This document shows positions 33,824-40,412 of a DNA stretch of 42,667 nt, piece after piece. The position numbers and the translations under genes are program-made. The DNA lies in assembly GCA_023248215.1 (NCBI GenBank), contig JAHFEW010000030.1:2517-45183 (forward strand). The letters run 5' to 3'. The notes under the pieces were generated by a model. That model ran no database searches, was not told where the DNA came from, and was given only the letters and a program-made list of their open reading frames with translations. Origin of the DNA: Nitrospira sp. GTDB taxonomy: Bacteria; Nitrospirota; Nitrospiria; Nitrospirales; Nitrospiraceae. How positions within the stretch are numbered: the stretch's first letter is position 1; every line of letters begins with the position of its first letter.

Positions 33824-35710
33824 ATGATACACCAAGGTCGGAAGGTCACAAATCAGGGGAGCCAGCTTGCAGGCCGTGCGGCCTTGCTGGCCGGATGTGC
33901 TGCATTGCTGGGAGTGGCGGGAATCCCCGACTTGGTTCTGGCGCAGGACTCCGTCGCCGCACAGGCTCCGACCGCCTACCGGGACCTTCCCTTTATCGGC
34001 AGCCGCAACCTGGTGTGGATCATCGCCCAACTCCATCTCCTGCTCGCGGGATTCGTCCTGGGCGTGCCGATTTTTGCCTGGTTGTGCGAAATCGTCGGCT
34101 GGAAATCGGGCGACAAACGCTACGACAAGTTGGCGAAAGAGTTCACCAAGCTCTTAACCTCATCTTACGCGACCACCGCCCTGTTCGGTGGGATTTTGCT
34201 GTTTCTCCTAATCGGCTTCTACCCGAAGTTGATGGCGTACCTGACCGACATCTTTTTCCCCTCCTTCCTTGTGTATTGCGCGCTGTTTCTTGTGGAGACG
34301 GCCACCCTCTACCTCTATTGGTATGGATGGGATGCCATGGCGGAAGGTAATGGGAAGAAATTTCATATTTTCCTGGGCCTCCTCCTGAATGTGTTTGCCT
34401 TCTTCATTATGATCGTGCCGAACTCTTGGGCGACCTTCCAAGCCAGTCCTGTTGTCCTTGCCGAGGGTACTGATTTCGAGCGTGCCTGGGCCGCGACGTG
34501 GAATCCAACCTGGTGGCCAGTGAATGTTCATCGGTTGATCGCCAACGTGGTGCTCGGCGGCTACATTTGCGGTGCCTATGCCGGCATCAGGTATCTGTCG
34601 GCGAGGAGCCAGGAAGAGCGGTATCACTATGATTGGATGGGGTACGTCGGCAACTTTATCGGCGTATTCGGTCTTCTCCCTCTGCCCTTCGCCGGTTATT
34701 GGCTGATGCGCGAAATTTATCAGTACAACCAACAGATGGGCATCACCCTCATGGGCGGATTCCTGTCATGGCTGTTTATTCTGCAAGCCATGTTGATCGG
34801 AGTGCTCTTTCTCGGGTCGAACTATTATTTCTGGCTCGGCATCACCCATCGAATACCAGGGTCGGAAACTCAGTATCGGAAGCCGATCATGGCGATGTTG
34901 ATCATTCTTCTGCTGTGCTTGGCTGTCTGGATGACGCCTCATTCGCTCGTCGCCAGCTTGGCAGAGGCCCAGCAGATGGGAGGCACCCACCATCCTTTGC
35001 TGGGTGTGTTCGGTGTCATGTCGGCCAAGATGACTGTCGCCAACCTGATGGTGCTGGTCACATTCATGAGCTTCATTATGTACTGGCGAGCGGGGAAGCA
35101 AGACACGGCCGGCTGGGCCAAGGTTGCCAAAGCCGTCATAGGCGCCGTTCTCGCCCTTGCCGGCATCGCGGTCATTGTTCTCGGAGTCTGGGGGTATTTC
35201 GTCCCGGCGATCATTCGCATTAATTACTTCTCCACATCACAAGTGGGCATTGTCATCTTCGTGATGTTGACGATTACGCCTCTCACCGCGCTGCTTCTGA
35301 AGAGCGCGAAGACCACGACCGAAATGGTCTGGGGGAGAATGCCGCCTCGCGCCGGTTATGCGCTGGTGCTGAATGCGGTCATGGTCATTCTGCTCATGAC
35401 GTTGATGGGGTACGCCCGCTCCTCCTCGCGCGTTCATTGGCATGTGTATGGGGTCATGCGTGATTCGTCTCAATATGCCTTCTCTCCCGCGCTGGGTTAC
35501 GCGGCAGCCTTAATGGCCTTGAACACGTTCTTGTTCTGCATGTTAGTGGCCTTCATTTTCTGGGTGGCCACCATGGGAGATAAGGCGAAGGCGTCGGCTG
35601 CGGGCGCAAAAGGGAAAGCCGAGCCAGGAGGTATTCCGGCAATGGCAGGCGGTTCGCAGACGTTGGATGAGGCCGCGAGTGATGCTTCGGTCGGACACCG
35701 TCCAGTCTGA
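33824..35710 (+). CDS. Cytochrome bd-like integral membrane protein, paralogue 2
   Basis: A 628-residue membrane protein with an N-terminal signal-like segment (LLAGCAALLGVAGIPDLVLAQ) and about 13-14 helices. It shares many blocks with paralogue 1 (AQLHLLLAGF, HYDWMGYVGN, GSNYYFWLG, MTPH). Candidate haem ligands are H71, H236 and H373. It also has two histidine clusters absent from paralogue 1: H389-H390 (GGTHHPLLG) and H538-W-H540 (RVHWHVYG), possible extra metal or haem sites. No CydA Q-loop motif is seen. I chose ATG 33824 because GAGGTGAG lies six bases upstream; the frame is open back to 33647 over the previous gene. ATG 33800 is possible. Oxidase or membrane subunit of the complex. Confidence 0.8.
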   Translation: MIHQGRKVTNQGSQLAGRAALLAGCAALLGVAGIPDLVLAQDSVAAQAPTAYRDLPFIGSRNLVWIIAQLHLLLAGFVLGVPIFAWLCEIVGWKSGDKRYDKLAKEFTKLLTSSYATTALFGGILLFLLIGFYPKLMAYLTDIFFPSFLVYCALFLVETATLYLYWYGWDAMAEGNGKKFHIFLGLLLNVFAFFIMIVPNSWATFQASPVVLAEGTDFERAWAATWNPTWWPVNVHRLIANVVLGGYICGAYAGIRYLSARSQEERYHYDWMGYVGNFIGVFGLLPLPFAGYWLMREIYQYNQQMGITLMGGFLSWLFILQAMLIGVLFLGSNYYFWLGITHRIPGSETQYRKPIMAMLIILLLCLAVWMTPHSLVASLAEAQQMGGTHHPLLGVFGVMSAKMTVANLMVLVTFMSFIMYWRAGKQDTAGWAKVAKAVIGAVLALAGIAVIVLGVWGYFVPAIIRINYFSTSQVGIVIFVMLTITPLTALLLKSAKTTTEMVWGRMPPRAGYALVLNAVMVILLMTLMGYARSSSRVHWHVYGVMRDSSQYAFSPALGYAAALMALNTFLFCMLVAFIFWVATMGDKAKASAAGAKGKAEPGGIPAMAGGSQTLDEAASDASVGHRPV

Positions 35711-35776
35711 TTGGGAAGTGATTTTTCTCTGGCCCGCCCGGGGTGGGCAGTGATCTTTATCCTTTGTTGAGGGCTT

Positions 35777-36397
35777 ATGAGCGAAGTTGTCAAACTGCAG
35801 CTAATCGGTCTCTGCGTCGTCGGCTTCGGTACAATCATTCTCCTGTTCATCAAGGCCCAATTTGCCCGGGTTATCGGCTTTGTGTCGATCGTGCTCGGGT
35901 TGTTTGCCCTGGTGGCACTCGCCGTCCCGCAGATGGCCTCTCTGCCCCCGGCAGAGGAAAGTATCAACATCGCCGATATCAAAACCCCGACGGACATGGC
36001 CTCGATCGGCCAGAAGATATTTTTCAGCAAGGGCCAGTGCGCGCTCTGTCACTCGATCGGTCCGAGCGAATCGGCGCGTTGTCCTGATTTGAAAGGCATC
36101 GGGTCTAAACTGTCTCGTGACTTCATGTTCGAGAGCTTGACGGAACCGCAAGCCTATATCTATTTGGACTACCGCCATGAAGGCATCCCGAAGGAATATC
36201 CGGCCCGGATGCCGCATATCAACAAGAACCCCATCGGCTTGTCCAAGAATGAAATTCTGTCGGTCATCGCGTTCTTGCAACAGATGAGCGGTGAGCCGAT
36301 CAGCGTGAACCCGTCTGAATTGGATCTGCCGCGTGCGACACCGGCGCCTGTCAAGGCGGCTGATGCCGGTTCGCTCGCTATGGCTCAGGTTCGATAG
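35777..36397 (+). CDS. Membrane-anchored monohaem cytochrome c
   Basis: A 206-residue protein. Two hydrophobic helices (about residues 4-25 and 32-52) anchor a periplasmic domain with C88-ALC-H92. RMPHINKNPIGLSKNEI near residue 145 offers the axial Met and ends with the usual C-terminal helix. The start ATG follows GAGGG. The spacer 35711-35776 contains a short GC-rich inverted repeat. Probably a fixed subunit linking the Rieske centre to other haems or to NXR-side electron carriers. Confidence 0.85.
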   Translation: MSEVVKLQLIGLCVVGFGTIILLFIKAQFARVIGFVSIVLGLFALVALAVPQMASLPPAEESINIADIKTPTDMASIGQKIFFSKGQCALCHSIGPSESARCPDLKGIGSKLSRDFMFESLTEPQAYIYLDYRHEGIPKEYPARMPHINKNPIGLSKNEILSVIAFLQQMSGEPISVNPSELDLPRATPAPVKAADAGSLAMAQVR

Positions 36398-36423
36398 TCG
36401 TCGGCGAAGTAGAGGAGGAAGAT

Positions 36424-37149
36424 ATGGGAGGCGTACTCGTTAGGCCGATTATTCTCACGGTCCTCATTTATCTCTTTTTGAAGTTTATCGTCCCAACTCT
36501 ACCGCATTCCGCGCCGTTGCCCTCGAGCTTGATCTTCCTGTACTTGATGCTGACAACTGCGGGCATCGTGATTTTTGCGACCTTGAGCGGTGCGTCGAAG
36601 GATGCATTCTTCGGCCCGATCTTCCGTTTTCTGACCGGCGAAAGCGGAGGGGCTCTCAGCAGCGCACGATATCTCGTGTTGGCACTGTTCCCGTTGCTCG
36701 TCGGGTGGCAGACTTATGGGAGCACAGCTTTCAGTGACGCGCCTCCGGCAGAGAACCGCACCATTCACCCCGCTCCTCCTGGTGAGTACACTGGGCTGTC
36801 GAATCCCGTTCCGAAAACGCCGGATAACATTATGTACGGCAAGGGCCTGTATGCCTCGCGCTGTTCACCTTGCCACGGTAATTTCGACGGCAAGGGGTTT
36901 GCCGCGCCTGGTTTTACGCCTCCGCCGGCGAACTTTAAAGATCCCACGACGATCGCCATGCTTCAGGAAAGTTTCCTGTTCTGGCGGATCAAGAAGGGCG
37001 GCGTAGGCCTTCCCGTCGAAGGCATGCCCTGGAAATCGGCCATGCCGCGTTGGGAGCTTGAGTTGTCTGACGAAGATATTTGGAAAGTCATTATGGGTGA
37101 GTACGATGGAGCCGGACAAAAACCACGAACGTGGGATGAGTCCGAATAA
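36424..37149 (+). CDS. Membrane-anchored monohaem cytochrome c
   Basis: A 241-residue protein with three hydrophobic helices in the first ~100 residues and a C-terminal cytochrome domain with C147-SPC-H151. SFLFWRIKKGGVGLPVEGMPWKSAMPRW gives the axial Met region in shortened form GMPWKSAMP; this resembles the 27529 cytochrome. A very good GAGGAGGA site precedes the ATG. The fold type (NIMYGKGLYASRCSPCHG...GKG) is that of class I cytochromes found in complex IV/III assemblies. Confidence 0.85.
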   Translation: MGGVLVRPIILTVLIYLFLKFIVPTLPHSAPLPSSLIFLYLMLTTAGIVIFATLSGASKDAFFGPIFRFLTGESGGALSSARYLVLALFPLLVGWQTYGSTAFSDAPPAENRTIHPAPPGEYTGLSNPVPKTPDNIMYGKGLYASRCSPCHGNFDGKGFAAPGFTPPPANFKDPTTIAMLQESFLFWRIKKGGVGLPVEGMPWKSAMPRWELELSDEDIWKVIMGEYDGAGQKPRTWDESE

Positions 37150-37189
37150 TTCCTCCGATCAGGGATTGCTGAGCAACTAAGGGGAGCGT

Positions 37190-38017
37190 ATGGCACGAGT
37201 GAGGAGACCAGGAGCGAGATGGTGGGTTGGGGCTGTCGGCCTCGTAGGGCTGTGTCTGGCCACCGGATTACAGCCGGCCTTTAGCCAACAGAGCGTGTCC
37301 GTGCGTGCCACGCTTGTGAAGGGAGCTCTTCCGGCCGATGATCCAACGGCAGCCGTGTGGGCGACTGCTGCGGTCTCTGAATTTCCCATGTCTCCTCAGG
37401 TGCATTGGCCGGTCCGCATTACCGAAGTCACTGCGAAGAGCGTCAAAGTCCGCGGATTGCACGATGGGACCACAGTCGCGATCCTAGTGGAGTACAGCGA
37501 CCCCTCTGAAGACCCTGACGACGCAGCGGCACTTGAATTCATGGTCGGTGACACCAAGGCGCATTTTGCCCATGGCCAACCGATGGCTCAGGTCGAGGGC
37601 GGTCCCGTCAATATCTGGTATTGGAAGAATAAGGACGGCAAAGGCGTCGACATGGGAGCGAAGGGTTTCGGCACCCTCAAACCCCATGCGCACCAAGATG
37701 TGAAAGCCAAGGGTGTGTATCAGGGAGGTGCTTGGAAAGTCGTGTTCTCCCGTCCCTTTCACACTGAACATGTAGACGAAGATACTCAATTCAAGCCAGG
37801 GGAGTTTGCCAGTATCGCCTTTGCAATTTGGGACGGCAAAAAGACGGACACCGGCCAACCGAAGGAAAAGGGCTCCGAAAAAGCGATTTCGTCCTGGTGG
37901 TACTTCCGGGCTGATGCGCCGCCGGACTATTCGCCGTACATGTACGCATTACTCGCGGTGGCCTTAGCGCTGGGCTTTGAGTTGGTCCTCGTGAGACGTT
38001 TAAAGAAAGGGTCGTGA
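37190..38017 (+). CDS. Ethylbenzene-dehydrogenase-family haem-binding protein (NXR gamma-like), membrane-anchored
   Basis: A 275-residue protein with a signal peptide (WWVGAVGLVGLCLATGLQPAFS-Q) and a C-terminal helix (YMYALLAVALALGFELVLV) followed by basic residues. The periplasmic domain has the beta-rich pattern of the gamma subunits of ethylbenzene dehydrogenase, DMSO-type enzymes and nitrite oxidoreductase: AVWATAAVSEFPMSPQ at the start, VAILVEYSDPSEDPDD, and QVEGGPVNIWYWKNKDGKG, the block where the b-haem Met/Lys ligands lie in relatives. Such domains bind one haem b. Here, tied to the membrane and inside a complex III-like operon, it may dock NXR-related electron flow. Exact ligands are not certain. 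Confidence 0.78.
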   Translation: MARVRRPGARWWVGAVGLVGLCLATGLQPAFSQQSVSVRATLVKGALPADDPTAAVWATAAVSEFPMSPQVHWPVRITEVTAKSVKVRGLHDGTTVAILVEYSDPSEDPDDAAALEFMVGDTKAHFAHGQPMAQVEGGPVNIWYWKNKDGKGVDMGAKGFGTLKPHAHQDVKAKGVYQGGAWKVVFSRPFHTEHVDEDTQFKPGEFASIAFAIWDGKKTDTGQPKEKGSEKAISSWWYFRADAPPDYSPYMYALLAVALALGFELVLVRRLKKGS

Positions 38018-39033
38018 GCATGAGGGCGTGGCGAAGAATACGCGTGATCGGAGCGGTAGCAGGGGTGGTCGGACTCTCGGGCCTCGTCGGAGCCGGGGGT
38101 TGTTCGATGTTTCAAAACGAACAGGCCGCGAAGGGCAAAAAGCTCTATGCCCACTATTGCATGCATTGCCACGGGGAAAACGGAAAACAGAATGAGGGCT
38201 TTAATTGGTCCTCCATGACGGATCCCAAGCCCAAGGACCTCTCCAATAAAGAAGAGATGGGCACATTTAAAGACGAAGAAATCTTCAACACCATCTCGCG
38301 CGATATGAAAGATACGGGGCCAGGCGGGGACAAGATCGGTGACGACGAATTTGCGGTCCCGACCATGCCGACGTTCAAGCACACGCTTTCGGAAGAAGAA
38401 ATCTGGGGCATCGTCGGATATGTGCGGTCGCTGCACGGCAAGAAGCTGGAATTCAACGTCGAGGGCCGAAAGAAAGAACTCCAGGCGGCGGTCCAAGCGG
38501 CAGAGCAGAAATTTAAGGACGCCGAACGTGTGGCGCAGGAAGCCGAAAAGAAAGCCAGCGATGAGGCGGACAAGAAGGGCGTCGAAGTAGACGATAACGC
38601 CTACCTCAAAGAGATGCAGCTCATGGGCCAGGCGAAAAAGGAACTCGATCAGGCGACCCTGGCCTTGACGAACTTCACGACCAGGCCCGGGAAAGGCATC
38701 AATATCACCCGCCCTGATTTAGCTATGAAGCCGGAAGCCGCGACAAAACTCGCCGAGGTCGGCAAGCAACTGTATATGACTAAATATGGCTGCAACGGTT
38801 GCCACAAGATTGGCGATGAGGGCGGGAAGGTCGGCCCTGCGCTCGATCGTGCGGGATTCCGCCTCAACCCCACCTGGGTCTATCGTTGGCTGCGAAACCC
38901 GCAGGCCATGAAGTCCGATACTCGCATGCCAAGCTTGGGGCTCAATGATGCTGACGCGAAAGCCGTGGCCCTCTATCTGAAAACGCTTCGCGCCCCGAAG
39001 CCAGACAAGCCTCTCGGAAAGGTGGGCGACTAA
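38014..39033 (+). CDS. Dihaem cytochrome c, likely lipoprotein, with central coiled coil
   Basis: A 339-residue protein with two haem c sites, C49-MHC-H53 and C260-NGC-H264. The N-terminal segment VVGLSGLVGAGGC may be a lipobox (Cys30), though the -3 residue is not Leu. Between the two haem domains lies a long charged helix (about residues 150-225) that should form a coiled coil. The second domain has RMPSLGLNDADAKAVALYL, with the axial Met. GTG 38014 overlaps the previous stop by four bases; ATG 38020 is the other choice. Last gene of the cluster; the structured repeat begins five bases after its stop. Confidence 0.87.
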   Translation: MSMRAWRRIRVIGAVAGVVGLSGLVGAGGCSMFQNEQAAKGKKLYAHYCMHCHGENGKQNEGFNWSSMTDPKPKDLSNKEEMGTFKDEEIFNTISRDMKDTGPGGDKIGDDEFAVPTMPTFKHTLSEEEIWGIVGYVRSLHGKKLEFNVEGRKKELQAAVQAAEQKFKDAERVAQEAEKKASDEADKKGVEVDDNAYLKEMQLMGQAKKELDQATLALTNFTTRPGKGINITRPDLAMKPEAATKLAEVGKQLYMTKYGCNGCHKIGDEGGKVGPALDRAGFRLNPTWVYRWLRNPQAMKSDTRMPSLGLNDADAKAVALYLKTLRAPKPDKPLGKVGD

Positions 39034-39080
39034 TCGGCTAGCAGGATGCTGAAAAAGTCCGCCGGCTTTGTGGGGACAAT

Positions 39081-39142
39081 GGGCGCTCACCGACTCGCGC
39101 CCGTGCGCAAACGTGACGCTCCTTATTCGTCGCGTCGCGCAC
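39081..39142. ncRNA. Hairpin module, copy 1 (strand unknown; structured RNA or DNA element)
   Basis: Hairpin A: GGGCGC (39081-39086), ten-base loop, GCGCCC (39097-39102). Hairpin B: outer stem GTGCGC (39103-39108) with GCGCAC (39137-39142), six-base bulge, inner stem GACGC (39115-39119) with GCGTC (39132-39136), twelve-base loop. Copy 2 has the same lengths with paired base changes. Confidence 0.55.
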
Positions 39143-39173
39143 CTCAGAGGCTCCACGTACCGCCATGGGAAAA

Positions 39174-39193
39174 GAGCCTGTCTCGGCAGGCTC
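39174..39193. repeat. Inverted repeat between the two hairpin modules
   Basis: GAGCCTG (39174-39180) and CAGGCTC (39187-39193) form a perfect 7-bp stem with a six-base loop. No T-run follows, so it is not a classical terminator. Confidence 0.5.
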
Positions 39194-39236
39194 GGGGTGG
39201 GCGGGTAAGAATGTGACGCGTCGCCTCTAAGACACT

Positions 39237-39298
39237 GCCGGCTCACCGCCTCGCCGGCGTCCACAGACGTGGCGCTCATTATTCTTCGCGCCGTGGAC
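39237..39298. ncRNA. Hairpin module, copy 2 (strand unknown; structured RNA or DNA element)
   Basis: Hairpin A: GCCGGC (39237-39242), ten-base loop, GCCGGC (39253-39258). Hairpin B: outer stem GTCCAC (39259-39264) with GTGGAC (39293-39298), six-base bulge AGACGT, inner stem GGCGC (39271-39275) with GCGCC (39288-39292), twelve-base loop. The loops are nearly the same as in copy 1 while the stems differ in a compensated way. Confidence 0.55.
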
Positions 39299-39413
39299 CT
39301 CGCTGCGGCCTTGCTGGACGGAATTTTTGAGCATCCTGCGGGGATGTTGTTCTATTGTGCTACGTGTGTGGGCTATTGAATTTCTAGTGCCAACAGAGTT
39401 TTTCCGCATCCTG

Positions 39414-40361
39414 CTAGTGCGTACTGTTGAACGTGCCGAGCCAGATGCCGAACAAGACCACGGCTCCGGCATAGACGTGTTGCTGAAACATGCTGAAGGC
39501 CGCATGCGGGGTCACCGGGGCTTTCAATCGTTGTACCTGCCACAGGAAGAGGCCTGCGAGCAAGGCCAAGACCAGGTAATATCCCATCCGCAGGCCTGAC
39601 AACTGTCCGGCCGATATCAGGCAGACCACCATCCCCGAGAGGAAGATGCCGACGGCTTCAGGTACGGCCTCGCCGAAGAAGAGTGCGGACGATTTCACTC
39701 CGATGCGGCGGTCATCCTCCCGGTCCTGCAGCGCATAGATCGTATCGTAGGCCATGGCCCAGCAGATCGTGGCGCCAAAGAGCAGCCATGCCGGCGGGTC
39801 GACGGTGCCGCGCGAGGCACCCCAGGCCATGATAGCTCCCCATCCGAACGCGATCCCAAGAACCGCCTGTGGGATCTGGACCCATCGCTTGCTGAATGGA
39901 TAGATGGCCGCCAGGAACAGAGCGATGGGACTCAGTAGCATCGTGAAGGGATTGAGTGTCAACACCAGGAGGGCCGCGATCATCACGAGGATAAGCGCGA
40001 CGAGCAGCGCTTGCCGTGGCACCAGGCGGCCCGCGGCGAGCGGTCGGCTGCTGGTTCGCGCGACATGTTTATCAAAATTGCGGTCGGCCAAATCGTTGAA
40101 GACCACGCCAAGACTGCGCATGACGAATGCGCCGAGGACAAATACTCCCATCAGCGAAATCGGCGGACGACCGTGATTCGCCAAGACCAAGGACCAGAGG
40201 CTGGGCAACATCAGCAGCCATGTGCCGGATTGGTTGCGGAGGCGGATGAGGTCAGCGACGGCGGTCCAGGACCAGGGCGGCGCTGATCGATCGACTGGAT
40301 CGTTCGCGAGAATCACGGCCTGGACCATAGCGGAGCACAGCGGGCCTGTCAACGCGGCCAA
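39414..40361 (-). CDS. UbiA-family polyprenyltransferase (UbiA or MqnP type)
   Basis: A 315-residue integral membrane prenyltransferase with about eight or nine helices. The first Asp-rich motif is N89-DLADRNF-D97 and the second is around D206-D217 (DTIYALQDREDD); both bind Mg-pyrophosphate of the polyprenyl donor. LIRLRNQSGTWLL at the N-terminus is typical of 4-hydroxybenzoate polyprenyltransferases and of the closely related MqnP of the futalosine menaquinone route. Which one applies depends on the organism's quinone; menaquinone is expected in Nitrospira. The start may be TTG 40361 or ATG 40328. Its TAG stop (39414-39416) lies inside the end of the structured repeat. Confidence 0.88.
   Translation of the reverse strand: MAALTGPLCSAMVQAVILANDPVDRSAPPWSWTAVADLIRLRNQSGTWLLMLPSLWSLVLANHGRPPISLMGVFVLGAFVMRSLGVVFNDLADRNFDKHVARTSSRPLAAGRLVPRQALLVALILVMIAALLVLTLNPFTMLLSPIALFLAAIYPFSKRWVQIPQAVLGIAFGWGAIMAWGASRGTVDPPAWLLFGATICWAMAYDTIYALQDREDDRRIGVKSSALFFGEAVPEAVGIFLSGMVVCLISAGQLSGLRMGYYLVLALLAGLFLWQVQRLKAPVTPHAAFSMFQQHVYAGAVVLFGIWLGTFNSTH
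40324..40352 (-). promoter_or_regulatory. Possible promoter within the 5' end of the UbiA-family gene
   Basis: On the minus strand TTGACA (40352-40347) and TATGGT (40329-40324) are 17 bases apart. If used, translation would have to start downstream of ATG 40328, which is hard to reconcile with the protein, so this may be chance. Confidence 0.25.
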
Positions 40362-40373
40362 TGTGGCGGGCGG

Positions 40374-40403
40374 TTGTTATGCCGTCACAAGATTGGGTAT
40401 AAC
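40374..40403 (+). promoter_or_regulatory. Candidate promoter of the caspase-like lipoprotein gene
   Basis: TTGTTA (40374-40379) and TATAAC (40398-40403) lie 18 bases apart. Transcription would begin near 40410, almost at the GTG start (40413), implying a leaderless or very short leader mRNA. Confidence 0.4.
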
Positions 40404-40412
40404 GAGTCTATT

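Larger units (their letters stand above)
39038..39417. repeat. Structured intergenic repeat with inverted ends (possible non-autonomous mobile element)
   Basis: The left end, GCAGGATGCTGAAAAAGTCC (39041-39060), matches in inverted orientation a copy at 39320-39339 (18 of 20 bases) and a further copy ending at 39417 (20 of 23, when CTAG at the end is included). So one 299-base unit has terminal inverted repeats and a third end lies about 78 bases beyond. The interior holds two hairpin modules. No transposase frame is present. The element fills the whole gap between two convergent genes. Confidence 0.75.

Noticed and set aside
35733-35750. GC-rich inverted repeat upstream of the 35777 cytochrome gene
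   Set aside because: Short, almost no loop, no T-run; may be incidental in a GC-rich spacer.
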